A stretch of 64,000 nt of DNA, taken from contig NC_088796.1 in the NCBI RefSeq assembly GCF_011386835.1, positions 85,953,968 to 86,017,967 of the forward strand. The letters are read 5' to 3'. Origin of the DNA: Chrysemys picta bellii. Taxonomy: Eukaryota > Chordata > Testudines > Emydidae. A program made the position numbers and the translations under genes. A model generated the notes under the pieces. The model was not told the DNA's origin. It made no database searches and saw only the letters and a program-made list of their open reading frames with translations. Of this stretch, positions 12,770-25,383 are shown piece by piece (position 1 is the first letter of the stretch; every line of letters begins with the position of its first letter).

Positions 12770-13637
12770 TATTGTCCATGGACTTTCAGACTGGAAAACA
12801 TGCATCCACTAAGTTCACCTGTAAAGGGTTAAGAAGTCTCACTGCTATGCACAGGTAAAAGGAAGTGAATGGACATCTGACCAAAAAGCCAATGGGAAGG
12901 CTAGAACTTTTAAAAATTGAGAAAAAACTTCCCCTTTGTCTGTTTGTGGTTGTTCTCCCAGGGACAGAGCAACGATGCTGTAAGAAGCTTTGGGCCAGAT
13001 ATGAAAAATCTGTATCATACTTAGAAACTAACAATTCATTTGAAACCCCAGATATGTAAGCAGATCAAGAAGTGTCTAGGAAAATGTAATTAGGTTTATC
13101 TCATTCCTTTATCACTTGTGGATTCCTCTGTGCTAACCCCACGTGCTTTTGTTTTGCTTGTAACCTTTGAACTGGAGTTCAAGAAAGCTATTCTTGATGC
13201 TTAATTCTTGTATTTGTTTTTAAATCTAAAAATAGCTTGAGTTTTCAGATGCATTTTCTTTCTTTGATAAAATGTACCTTCTTTAAGAATAGGATTGGAG
13301 TTCGGTGTTTTAAGAGGTTTGTGCATTTTTTTTTAAATGAGCTGGTGGCAACAGCTGATTTCTGTGTTTGTTTGTTTTCCCTTCTCAGCGCTTCCCCGGA
13401 GGGGTGTGAAAGGGCTTGAGGGTACCCCACAGGAAAGAATTCCCAAGTGATCCTTCCTGATCTCTCAAAGGGCTTCTGCACTTGCGTGGTGGCAGCATCT
13501 ACAAATCCAAGGTCAGAGAATATCTGAAACTCCCAAGGTTAAATACAAACCTGCAGTAGCAAGAATTAATTTGCAGAGTCCTTGCGGGCCCCCACCATCT
13601 GCACTCAAAGTGCCAGAGTGGGGAATCAGGCTTGACA
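12770..13637 (+). repeat. Old solo-LTR-like block, distantly similar to the 46.7-kb LTR
   Basis: Shares ordered short motifs with the LTR at 46732-47546. These are CTGTAAAGGGTTAAGAAG at 12819 (in the LTR at about 46819), a 'catctgacc' plus 'ccaat' stretch, 'ggtggcagc' at about 13490, and the end 'gtggggaatcaggcttgaca' (the LTR ends 'ggggatctcagtcctgaca'). The right edge at 13637 ends in TGACA. The left edge is uncertain (TGTCC near 12774), and I find no TSD. Probably a diverged solo LTR of a related Gypsy-type family, with no internal coding region. Confidence 0.55.
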
Positions 13638-16600
13638 CCATTCTTTTGCATTTTCAAAATATTTAATTTGAATGCTCAGATATTGGTTTAAGTACATTCC
13701 TTCTCAGTTTCAAATGCACTGAATGTGCTTTGCTTTACTAATATTTGTTTCGGTCTGCAACATATAAGCACTTGGGTATATTTTTACTTGCTTCAGGCAT
13801 TCTGTGAATTTTTGCCTAATACTGTCCTTACTTACACTTAAGTCTTCTACTTTTTCTTTAAGAAGTAAACAAATAAATAAATTAAATAAATAAATAGCCT
13901 TTGTTTCTTGCCCATGCACTGTTGGCAACAGTTTTGACAGAGAGCTGGGTGTAGGGTTTCTTAATTTAGATGGAATAAATGGGCCAAGGTGTTAGCATAA
14001 CTCATTGTCCAATATTAAACCATGTTAAACTAGGTTCAGGTTTTGAGATACAGAGACCTCAGCCTGCTTAATATCATTAAAAAACAAGCATTCAAAATCC
14101 TTTAATCCTTTCATTAAAGATTAAAAAGGGGGGGGGAGAAGAGAGAGTTAAAGCATTTGAAATGTAGAATATTAAATAAAGATTTTATTTTAACATCCCT
14201 GGCTCCCTGTCACTGAAGAGTTTTAGAATGGCATGGGGGAACCCTCTTGTTTGACAGTCTTAGATACTATCAAAGATGGTAATAACTGTCCTTTTGGGGA
14301 AAGGAGAAGTTAGCAAAGATGAACTTCAGCTGTTTGAGACCAATCCCATTTCATCCCAGGCGGTGTTTGGGATTCAGCCGGAGCTGGTAAGGGTGATGTC
14401 ATCACCTGGATCTTTCTATCTGGCCTGGCCAGGTCAGGACACCTCAGTATGACAAAGGCCATGGTTCCAGAAGATGGTGGGTTGGGAGCCATCATGGTGA
14501 AGCTCACTCTAGTAGCCTCCATCTGTTCTTTCTTTCCTCCCTCTCTCTTTTGTCTCTCTACCACCCAAAGTCTCCCTACGGACTAAAAAGGAAGTGATGG
14601 GTGCAATAGCCCATCCCTCATCCCCCCCCCCCCCCCCCAAGCTTGGCACAATCAGATATCAATTTTTGTTGGTTAATTTCCAGTTCCACAGCGTCTCTTT
14701 TCTCCAAGCATGATTTCAACATTATTAATTATATAATTTCCTTAAAATAATATTAACAGGGCCTAGTCCAAACAAAAAGATTAGTTTACCTGGTTTTCCT
14801 GCACCAGTTTATAACATTCATTATAGTTGCAGGACTATCTGTTCCGCACACACAAATGCTGATTCTGGCATACAGATAGGTGACAGGCATTAGACAATAC
14901 TCCAGTCTATTTTCATCCCAACTAAAAATCATTGAATCCAAAAAACCAAGCCCTCTTTATTAATAGATCTGGAGAAATAGGTACAGTTTTGTCTGTGGCC
15001 AACCTGTGCCAATTGCTGATTTAGAATGAGGCTTTTCCTCTAGGCTCTGAGCACTGGGAGTAGTGACAGTGAATACAGGATAGAGCCTGGGCAAAGATAC
15101 CATGCTGAAAGATACTACACTGCTGAAAAAAGTTACTCAGCCATTTCAATCTATAAATGTTTAACTCGCTATAATGTGTTAAATTATGCCTTGAAATGTC
15201 AATCAGGAATAGGATATTGCAGGGGAGAATGCAAATGGAAGTCAGTACTTTTTAGAACTGTAACTTCAAATGGTCATTTTTGATGTATTAGAACAAGAGT
15301 TTAAAAAAATAAAACACACGTTGGATCTATAACAGTGCTGTATTAAACAGATCATAGCCTCCTCCCCAAGATACAGACAACATTCTAGTTTGTTTGTGAA
15401 ACACCATCTTATCCTGTCAGCATTTCAGACACATGTAACGGCTGAATTCATCTTGGGTATAAATTATAGCAGGGATTAAATTGGCACAATATAACTCAAG
15501 CAACATTAAAAAGGACACCTGCTCTAGTCCTAAAATGTCAAATATATATTTGGTTAATACAACCTTTGTTTGTGGATGTGAACATCCATTTTCTTAGAAT
15601 CCACTGCTTCCACAGAAAAAGCCCATTATTCCTATTTGTATTTAAAAGTACAATGTCACTTGCCTTTAGGAACCACTCAAGGACCTGACAAAACGATTTG
15701 TGTCATATGGGGAGTCTTCTAAGAAAGGTGGAGCAGAATTTTAGTTCATGTATTTGGAAATATTTTGGCATCATTTCTTAAATTTGTCAATTGCCTTGTA
15801 AGAGTGGTTGCTGCACTAAACTGAATACAGGTATCATTGCACTCAGACTGGAAACTTATGCCAAAGTAAGGCAAAACCATGATGGTTGTTACTTGCATCC
15901 TTTTTTTCTGAGAATAATCTTGATAGCTAACAAACCACATATGAAGAAAAAAAAAAAGAGCAACACTAATTAATCCCACCTTAAGATTACAAACTGGAAA
16001 AGCTTTAAAAAAACAAACAAACAAAAAAAAACCATACATAAAACCCATCTGCTCTCCAGGCAGATGTTTTCCACAGAGCTATCACACCGCTGTAATAAGG
16101 AAATATTTATAACCATCTAAAGTTTCCTGCAGTTTTCACTAGTACTTTATCAAAACTGTGCAATAGGATACCTTCCACCTTAAATTAAATGTCTGTTTCT
16201 TAGGCAGTATTTTTGACATCTGACAGATCTGAAAGACGACAACAGCACAGCTCAGAGTTCATAGTGTCAGCCTAATTTGTCTAAAACATGGTTGGAAGGA
16301 GGCAAATAGCTGCTTATTTTAGTATCCACCTTATTTCCCACTACATGGCACAATACACAATCTTCAAAATGTAAATATGGTGTGAAAATGAACTTTTTAA
16401 CCATACAGCTTCACTATTGGTAACACCTGAGCAGATCACAGATCAGACAGTATCAGGATTTAGGGAAGCCCCAAACCCAATCTAGAGGTCTCTTTGCTTT
16501 GACTTCTACTCCTCCTAGTTAATGGTCTCAACCCTGTGTGAAGGGTAGAGAAAGGTCTATGAAAGATTATGAGGGACCATCTCCAAATCACAATATTTTA

Positions 16601-18350
16601 TTGCTGTAAGATGTAATTGAGCTTTAAGTTCTCTTTTGGACTATTATTTTTACTGTTTTGCATTCAATTGAACAAAACTTGCGCTTCAAACACTGGAGGG
16701 GTATCACCAAGGTCCCTTTTTCTCTTCCCAAACTCCCTTCCCATATTTATCATCCTATTTTGCTCATATATATTTGCTCAAGTTACCAAACTCTGAATTT
16801 TTCCCTCCTTTTGTGTCTCTTCTGTAAATGAGTGCCAGAACTGTGAACTGTATTATCTCAAGCACTTAGTTACTGTGGCCCTCATAATTATAGATTCATT
16901 TTGTCTGAGTTGTTTCATACCTTATGTTCGAGTTTAACATAGCCATCCAATTTGTACCTCTACTGTACAATTCTTCTGCTAGACTTATAAATTAATGGGT
17001 AGGGAAATTGGCCTTAATTATCTTCATAGAAATCAACTTCTCAACTCAATTCAACCCCAAACACTTCCTCCAGGTACCTCCTCCTTTCAATAGCCAACAA
17101 ATTAATCAACTCAAGTCAGGAAATACCTCTAGTCTACCTTGTGTTGACTGATCTCTATAGAACATTATTTCATATAGTCCCACTTGAAGCCCTATTAAAT
17201 TTTAGGTTTTACATTCAGTAATTTACAACAGTTACATTCTACTTCCCATCCAATATCCATGGGATTGTCTTTTGTAATATAGATTTCACCAAGCATATAA
17301 GAAAAATGGAACATGATATTTCAAAAATTGCAAGGTTTTACTTTGCAAAATACTAATTTCTTTCTTTGTAGATTGGACAGTAGCAGATCCACTTGGCTGA
17401 TTGAATCTTGGGGAAGAACATCAGAAGCAACTCTTGCCTTCATGATGCAGCTAACAAGCATAGCAGATAGTTTTGGCCCCTTATGAAATGTTAATGATTA
17501 AAGATAAAGGAATTGTGTAGCTTCTTAAACTAATTTCTGCCATGGCAAACAGATGCTCTCTCAAAGGAGATTCCTTTACAGTGCAGAAGAGGAAATAGTT
17601 TTGAGTGGCGAGAGAGAGACAGACAATGTGATCCACATTTGACTCATTAATGCTTTATGTAATCCCTCAGACTGTGGGTGAAGCACATCTATTCTACTAA
17701 TAACTGAGATGTAGGTAAGCCATATAGTTAAATAGATAGATATATCTAGCCCTTTCTAGCATACTTTTATGAATATCTTTTCCCATACTTATTTTCAGAT
17801 TGCAATTTGTAAAAAAATATTAAAAAAAATAAAAAAAAGGCTGCACCAATTTTTAGTTTAAAGAAATTGTAATCAAAGAGGAGATTTTCAAGGGCACAAA
17901 ATGGAACATGTTATAGTAATCAGGCCTACAAGTTTACCCTCATTATGAACTTTTTACAATTGAGCTTACAAAGTGTTACAAAAGAACCCACAATAAAATG
18001 TTGAAGGGCAAAGGTGCAAACCTAAGATTAAATAGCACACTAGGTCCACTAATATAATTCAAGAATTGTTACAATCATGCCTGGTAAATGAGGAAAAAAA
18101 AAATCAATGACTCAAAATTGGTATTGTAGAAATTTGACTCAATTGGTAAACAAAGTTAAGTGGTGGGCTATTCTGCCCATATCCCCTTCTGTGGGTCCTT
18201 TTTTATTATTAAAAAAAAAAAAACCACACAGGAGGAGGGGGAAAATTGGACCCAAGGCAGCTGACAAAAAAAGGGGGGGGGGGAAGAGAAGGAGTGAGCT
18301 TAACCATTATGGCTGTTATTCCCACCATCTCTTATGACCCCAGGATGCAC
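13638..18350. other. No gene recognised
   Basis: Holds an AAAT microsatellite (about 13868-13896), a long C run (about 14622-14638), and a somewhat GC-richer block (about 14300-14600) that may be a repeat I cannot name. The rest is AT-rich and unassigned. Confidence 0.4.
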
Positions 18351-18556
18351 TATGACACTATCAGCAAAAAAAAAACAAAGAGGAGTACTTGTGGCACCTT
18401 AGAGACTAACCAATTTATTAGAGCATAAGTTTATGCTCTAATAAATTGGTTAGTCTCTAAGGTGCCACAAGTACTCCTGGTTTTTTTGTTTGTTTGTTTG
18501 TTTGTTTTGCGGATACAGACTAACACGGCTGCTACTCTGAAATATGACACTATCAG
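18351..18556. mobile_element. Inverted-repeat retroelement insertion with 14-bp TSD
   Basis: The 14-mer TATGACACTATCAG occurs at 18351-18364 and 18543-18556, bracketing a 178-base insert. Inside, 18381-18428 and 18431-18478 are perfect 48-bp inverted arms separated by two bases. They are followed by a TTTG run and the end 'cagactaacacggctgctac'. The arm sequence ('ggcaccttagagactaac') is one I recognise from an abundant turtle retroelement, probably Penelope-like, but the class is not proven here. A second insertion of the same design lies at 58401-58787. Confidence 0.8.
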
Positions 18557-19108
18557 ACCTTTTTCCTGATCGTGAGAGGTGACCTGACCAGACCAAGTCA
18601 GAAAGAGGGCCCCAAATGATATTGGATCTCTACCAGCTCTGAAGGAATCCTGAACATTATGAGATTGTCATAGACACAGCCTTTGGGAGTCCCTTTTATC
18701 TTCCACACCTTATTTTTTTATCATCCTATCTAATAAGAGTCCGGCTTAGCAAGCCAAAACTGCACATTTTGCAACACAGCTATATGCCCTGTGATCATAG
18801 GGGCAACTGTGGTGTTTTGGAGATCCCCTAGACTCACAAGGGGTACTGTCACTGCCTGCCCTGTAACATTATGTTGTGAATGGTTCAATTCCCTGATCCC
18901 AGTAGCTTGCTCACAAACACAAGATCTCACCCTGACTTCCAGAGTCCTAGTTACTCCTTTTACTGTGACACCAACAGCCCTTACAGTACCAAATCTTCCC
19001 AAATCCATCCTCCTTGAGTTCTTAAGTACCAGACCCTTGGACTTCTCCCCTCTGGTTCATCAACCCAAAGGCAGGAAAATGGCTCCTAGAGATACCACTT
19101 ACTATGTA
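18557..19108. other. No gene recognised
   Basis: Open frames of 92 and 132 codons overlap on opposite strands without recognisable domains. Nothing assignable. Confidence 0.4.
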
Positions 19109-20078
19109 CTCCTGGCAGAATTCTACACCACTGTGTGCATGCATAATTCATGTGCTGTGCATATTTTTAATTTTTTTTGCCAAAAATAGCTTATGTGAGA
19201 AAGTTGCCACCGTTCTGCCTTTTGCCAACCAGAGGCTGCTGTGGCACTAGAACAGAGCAGCCACTCCCAGCCAGCTAGGGAAGAGAGAAAGTCTGCAGTG
19301 CCTTCATAGCACCTGTTGGGCCAGGTCAGGAGACAGGGGATAAGGGGAGACGGAGCAAGGGACTGCTCATAAAGGCTAGTAGGGAAGGACAGACTGGGGC
19401 AGGGGCTGAATGGGAGTGGAGGTGGAGGGCCATAGGTGGGAGGCAGGAGGTGTAGGGCCACATGGAGATGAGGAGAGGGGGCTGGCTGAGGGAGTTGGGG
19501 GGGCGAAGGGCCACATAGGGAAGGGGGGGGGAGGACACATGTGACAGGGGTGCAAGGACATATGAGGGTGCAGGGACACTTGGGGGGTAGGGACAGATGT
19601 GCCTGACTGAATGGGAGAGGTTAGGGTCTGCATGGGGGAAGTTCCTTAACAATACCGCCTCACCCCCAAAAAAACCCTGTTTCATACTTTTCCAAATATA
19701 CACAACAACCCTCCAAGTTCACACCCAGGCTCCTTCCCAGCAATTACTTCCCCTCTCCCTCAGCTCCTCCATTACCCCAAGCCTTTGCATTGCTTCCAAG
19801 AGGTGCGGGAAATATAGTTCTATATTGTAGTTTAAATGAGTTACTCAGAGTTTTGTATTAATGTGCCTAGCAAGGAATCTATTTGTCAAAAAAAAAATTT
19901 CCTGAATCTTTTGTTGTCTATATTGTTACAGACATACTTGCTGATAATTTATTTCAAAATACCTACCAAAATAATTGAAACTGGTGTGATTATATTGTTA
20001 TTATGACAAATAAAATATGCAGAATTTTAAAATATTGTGTGCAGAATTTAATTTTTTGGCACAGAATTCCCCCAAGAG
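19109..20078. mobile_element. Non-autonomous TIR DNA transposon (about 970 bp)
   Basis: Left end CTCCTGGCAGAATTCT; right end, as reverse complement, CTCTTGGGGGAATTCT. Both are flanked by TA (19107-19108 and 20079-20080). Subterminal sequences also match in inverted orientation ('gcagaattt' words). The interior has a G-rich low-complexity tract (about 19320-19600), which produces misleading proline-rich frames on the minus strand. No transposase was seen. TA duplication suggests a Tc1/mariner-like mechanism, but the superfamily is not settled. Confidence 0.7.
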
Positions 20079-20299
20079 TATCTATGGTGCATTCACACTC
20101 CACATGGATACTTGCTTGGCATAAAAAACAGACAAAGATGAAATTGTAAGGGAAAGCAAACATACAAGGGGCACAGAAAATAAACAGACAATCTCAGGCT
20201 TTACACTTTCATATTAGACAAAATCCCTTTTCTAATGCAAGTTACCTATTGGCTCTTAAGTTTCCCACCATACCCATTAGCTTGGGGGGGGGGGAAGAG

Positions 20300-21046
20300 A
20301 GTGCAGTATTATTCATAGACAGCCTCCCACCTACAGACTGTCCCTCAAATTCTGGATGGACCATGGGATGCTGTTCCAGGAAGCAGGACTGCTAAGCAGA
20401 GATAGGGGAAGGGGAAAGAGCCTATTTGAATACAGACCGGCTAACCTAGTGAGGAGGACTTTAAACTAGGTTCAAAGGGGGCAGGTGACCAAAGCCCACA
20501 GGAAAGTCAAAAACATGGATACCTGGGAGAAGGGTTGGAATTGTGGTGGTGGTGGAGGAGGGGAGGGGGAACATCGGCTGTTATAGTGGGGATAAGGGAG
20601 AGAAGACAGAACTGGGGTGGGGGAATAAAAAAAAAAAAAAAATCAGTATCTTAGATGTCTGTATCCTACCGTGAGAAGTATGGGGAAATAAGCAGGAAGA
20701 ACTCAAAATGCTAGTTGTGTTTTATCTACTATGACACAGTTGGCAGAGAGACTTGGTGGGATCATACGCATGATGGGAATATTGGTATAGAAGGATACAG
20801 CTTGCTCAGGAAGGAAAGGCAGGAGGTATTTCCTTATATATTAAAAGTGTACACACTTGATCTGAGGTTGAGATGGAAATAGGACTTGTTTTTTACCCTT
20901 TTTATTCTTACCCAGAGACTTTCAACAAGGGTGATGTCATGGCAGAGGTCTACTACAGACCACCTAACCAGGAAGAAGAGGTGGATGAGGCACTCTTTAA
21001 ACAACTAACAATCATCCAAAGCACAGGACTTGGTAGTGATGGGGGA
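20300..21046 (+). pseudogene. CR1 LINE fragment, 5' and endonuclease region of ORF2
   Basis: The stretch matches my recollection of turtle CR1 5' sequence: 'gcctatttgaatacagac', 'ggctaacctagtgaggagg', 'cagtatcttagatgtct', 'gagacttggtgggatcata'. In translation WWDHTHDGNIGIEGYSLL and VYYRPPNQEEEVDEALFKQL are typical of the CR1 endonuclease domain. Frame shifts and deletions are present, and the match ends abruptly at about 21046. It has no RT domain here. It is a truncated, dead copy on the same strand as the CR1 at 32446-36305. Confidence 0.8.
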
Positions 21047-23445
21047 CCAGGAGAGGCGGGTATGTCCTGGGGGCCCAGACAAGCATGGAGAGTGGAGAGT
21101 GCCAGGCAGAGAGGGTCAGGTCGGACAGAGAGGTGTACAGGAGAGAGAGTGTGTGTGACCCCTCCCCCTATGAGCCCTAAAGCCTTAAAGATAAGAAGAT
21201 AAATAAAAAGAATCCAACTACACAGTATTTATTTTGAACAGAGGCTCAGTCAACTTGATGTTAATTTAAATGTTTGTACTGCATAGTTCTGATTGATTGC
21301 CATTGAACTAGCTTGCTGATTAGTAATTTTACCAGGTGTCCCATATGCAGCATAGGGAAATATGGTCACCCTAATTTCAGCATACCTGTTGGCTGCAAGG
21401 GGAAAATGGACTGCCATTCGGTTCGGCTTTCTTTTGCTTCTCATGGGCAGCGAAAAGGGTTAAGATGATATATCTCAGTAATTTCTCAAGACTAGAGTAC
21501 ATAATTAATTAAGGTGGCATTGAGAGTACCGAAGATGGGTTCTATGGTCTCTTTCACACCTACATGCCTGTTTTTTCTTTTGTCTCACATGGTTTTGGGT
21601 TACCCTCAACCCCCACCTGGTCTTGGCCTTTTCCTTGCCCCTCTCCCAAGATCAGGTAGTAAATCATGGACAGTGGAGATCAGCATGGTCTTGATGCCTC
21701 TGTATCCCTACAGTGTATTCTTTTTTATTGGCATGGGTTCGGTCTGTCCTTTTGGGAAGTTTTGAAAAAAACTCTTAATTAGACAGGAAGGTTAAAAAAA
21801 ATGCAAAGTTCTTCTTCCAGTCCTGTTTTAAAGGGTCAGCCAGGGGTTTTTGAACTGCTTCACTCATTCTGTCTAATAATTTTCCTTGTACAGAATGAAA
21901 TGTCAATCTTCTGAAGATATGGCTGTCATGAATTCACCTGACAGACTTTTTAAACTTGGACTTCTGTCATGTACAGTGGCAAGACTGAAAGCTGGTATTA
22001 TTTACAATCAAGCAAAATAATATTTGTTTTAGAGATATTGAGCTGCACACTAGTGAAGATAGCAGTGAACATGAGACACCTGACGACATACTGGCAGTGT
22101 TGATTTCCTTTACTTAGTGGCACGTTTCTTACATTCCCTTTGGGGAACCTCCCTGTACTGAGGCATTTCCAAAAGCAGAGGTAGTTATTTTATAATCATG
22201 GGAAAAGAAACCCAACAGAGGCCAAGACATGGCTAATATTGCAAAGCAAGTAGAGCTTGTGTCTTAGTTGTAATATGTTCAAATATATATATGTCTGATG
22301 TGAAACTTTCAACTTCTCGAAAACTAAGACCTAGGTTCACAATGACACATACTTTTAGATGTTTAGTCTTTCATTTGTTTTACCTTGGATTGCTCTGACC
22401 TTTACTAAGTTTTGATTGCTCAAAGCCAGTGTTCTGGCTGTCATACCATAACTGACAGATATTATCAATTCCTCGCCTAAGTATTGAGCTGAAGCCCACT
22501 GAAATCAGCATCAGTCATTCCATTGACATCAATGGTCTTAGGTTGAGATCATTATGGTTGACACCCCTGTTTTATTAAGGCCTCATCCAAAGCCCATTGA
22601 AGTCAATGAAAAGACTACAACTGATGGTTTGGCTCAAGTCCTTAAATTGAGGGTGTCAGTCATTTTTGAAGATTCAGAGATGTAGTCCTTGCTTAACCAG
22701 CTCTCTCTTTAAACTAAAAGACGTCTATTTCTTAGGGAATTAAGTGAGTTTTATTTTCTATAGTCCACAGCAAAGATATGATCATTTTGCAACCCAGGAT
22801 GGGTAATATCGGTGTTAACAGCATCCCAGGCTTAGACTTCACTGGGTAAGGTTCCAGGAGGAGGTCTTCAGTATGACCTGGGCCTTTACCAAGAAATGCT
22901 CACCAACCAACTCAAAGTCACAATGAAAATGTGCAAAGTAGGCAAAGCACGGTCATTAATGTTCAAACATGTGGCTCCACAGTCACATGGCTTGCAAAAA
23001 GGGTGATGGAATGTGACACTTAACATGCCATACAATTGTATTAGGGCAAAACATTGCCCCCAAACTCTCATGATGTTTATTTTTGTAAAGCTTTTTTATA
23101 AATCTAGGAATTTTCTGTTGTATTATTTTGGACACAAACAGACCAATATCTATTTCTACTATCCCCTATTGTCTTCTTTGATGCTATTTTTCTTCTGTCA
23201 GACCATGAAATATTTGATTAAAAGGATCACACGGGCATACATCTTAGAAACTTGTAAAGAATTGTAGACTAGTAACTGAATAAAGAATATCCATTTTCAA
23301 AAGACAAGTTGCACATTAGTCTGCTATAACTCTGAATAAGCCATTGCCGAATTATTTTGAAGAGTTCACTGCCTCTTACACCAGCTTCCATTCAAAGCTT
23401 ATTTGCACAAACCCCTGACTCCAAAAAAATCTTCAAAAGTTGTAA
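21047..23445. other. No gene recognised
   Basis: Contains weak copies of very old amniote repeat words ('cccattgaagtcaatg' near 22592). No coding exon is recognised. Confidence 0.4.
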
Positions 23446-23579
23446 CTTCGAAGCAGGGTGACCAGATGTCCCTATAAAATAGGGACAGTCCTGATATTTG
23501 GGGCTGTGTCTTATATATGCGCCTATTACCCTCCAATCCTGATTTTTCACACTTGCTATCTGGCCATCCTACTTCCAAG
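23446..23579. mobile_element. hAT-like MITE of the AGGGTGACC family, copy A
   Basis: Element 23454-23571 begins CAGGGTGACCAGATGTCC and ends CTGGCCATCCTA. It is flanked by CTTCGAAG (23446-23453) and CTTCCAAG (23572-23579), an 8-bp TSD with one mismatch. About 118 bp, non-coding. Copies B (28917-29039) and C (43552-43675) share ends and body. Confidence 0.82.
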
Positions 23580-24365
23580 TTAGAATGTGTGTGTATAGTC
23601 TGAACAGGATAGACTTTCGGTTTAACTTGCAATGAATTTGATAAGACATTTTTGAGATTATCCCTTATTTTAAGGCTTCTCTGCCCACCCTTAGTTCAGA
23701 AATAGTTTGGCCTAGAATATTCAAGTCCTTATATGTTTAGATGGATTTTTTCCTTCAGGAAGTATCCCATTGTTTGAGATATTTAGAACTGAACTAGGCA
23801 AAGCACTAGAAAATATCCTGTAGATTAACAGGATTCTCTCAAACTTCAGGGTCCTCACCCCAAATGTAATTCCTGCCAATAAAAGCAAGGAAATTCAAAA
23901 GTTTAGTCTGATATTTCAGTCTTAACTTATGCTATCATGGATAATCATTGACTTCAGGGCACCACCTACTCCTTAATGTGCAATTTCCTGGCCTTCCCAA
24001 TTGTTGTCACAAAGCTAATGTGTTTTTAAATGTAGTTTGTGTATTAATATGACATATTGACCTTAATTTCCTACTGAAATGCACTTGCTTTTTATGCTCA
24101 TTCCTAGATTGAATGTATTTACATAACTATTAAGCATCAAAAACATTCACCTCAGGGGGCATGCAGTTGTACATAAATGTGAACAAACACGGTGCTCAGG
24201 TAGTATATATTATATAAACTGAAACCACAGGTTGGGGGGGTGGGGGAGGTGGAGAGAAGCCAATCAAAACACTAGTGTCACTGGAAACCTGGACAGGCCA
24301 CTATCCATCCAGTTCAAGTTTGCTCACTCTACAATTAAAATAAAGTTTCTTAAATGCCAGCCCTA
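23580..24365. other. No gene recognised
   Basis: AT-rich; nothing assignable. Confidence 0.45.
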
Positions 24366-25383
24366 TAGGGTTACCATACGTCCTCTTTTTCCCGGACATG
24401 TCCGGCTTTTCGGCAGTCAAACCCCCGTCCAGGGGGAATTGCCAAAAAGCCGAACATGTCCGGGAAAATGGCGGCTCTGTTTAAGAGCCGGGCTGCCTGA
24501 ACGCTACCGGCTTCGGGCAGCCCCGTGCCTCCAGACCCTGCGCCGCCGGAGCCCGGGAGGGGAAGTGCCCGGCTGGGGGCGCAGGGTCTGGAGGCAGGGG
24601 GGCTGCCCGAAGCTGGTAGCGCTCGGGCAGCCCGGCTCTTAAACAGAGCCGAAGAGTCGGGGAGGAGCAGAGCCGCGGGGGCTGGAGCCTCCAGCCGCCG
24701 GGGCTCTGTGTAACTGACACAGTGTCAGTTACACAGAGCCCCAGCCGCTGGAGGCTCTGTTTAAGAACCGGGCTGCCCGAGAGCTACCGGCTTCGGGCAG
24801 CCCCCTTGCCTCTGGACCCTGCGCCCCCAGCCGGGCACTTCCCCTCCCGGGCTCCGGCGGCACGGGGGCTGCCCAAAGCCGGTAGCGCTGGGGCAGCCCG
24901 GCTCTTAAACAGAGCCTAAGAGGAGCAGAGCCTCCAGCTGCGGGGGCTGTGCTCCTCTTCGGCTCTGTGTAACTTATACAGTGTAAGTTACGCAGAGCCG
25001 CCGGAGCCCCGGAGGGGAAGTGCCCGGCCGGGGGCACAGGGTCCGGAGGCATAGGGGCTGCCCAAAGCCCGAGCGCTACCGGCTTCACGGTTTGCTGGGC
25101 AGCCTCCAGACCCTGCGCCCCCGGCTGGGCGCTTCCCCTCCCGGGCTCCAGCTGCGCTGGGAAAGCGCCGGCTGGGGGCGCAGGGTCTGGGGGCTGCCCG
25201 GGAAACTGTGATGCTGGTAGCACTGGGGCAGCCCTTTCCGCGTGGCTGGGAGTGGGAGGGAGGAGGGGGCGGAGTTAGGGTGGGGAAGGGGCGGAATTGG
25301 GGTGGGGCTAGGGGTGGGGAAATGGGCGGGGCCATGGCCCGTGGAGGGTCCTCTTTTTTTATTTATGAGATATGGTAACCCTA
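24366..25383. mobile_element. GC-rich palindromic TIR element built from hairpin units
   Basis: TIRs are TAGGGTTACCATA (left) and TATGGTAACCCTA (right), each with an inner CCTCTTTTT tract. Flanks CTA/CTA or TA/TA are possible TSDs. The interior is strongly GC-rich. Two tandem units, 24471-24652 and 24752-24916, each begin with GGCTCTGTTTAAGA and end with its inverse TCTTAAACAGAGCC, so each folds on itself. The junctions are perfect palindromes, for example 20-bp arms 24701-24720 and 24722-24741. A degraded third unit follows to about 25240. Frames inside are compositional artefacts. Confidence 0.78.

Noticed and set aside
19123..19703. Minus-strand proline-rich frames of 85-125 codons
   Set aside because: The G-rich filler of the TIR element 19109-20078; no domain and no splice context.
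24460..25330. A CpG-island promoter
   Set aside because: The GC-rich block is bounded exactly by transposon-like TIRs and built of repeated hairpins, with no gene start nearby.
24232..25335. Several overlapping frames up to 164 codons on both strands
   Set aside because: They lie in the GC-rich hairpin element; stop codons are rare there because of base composition, and the peptides are repetitive Pro/Ala/Arg text.
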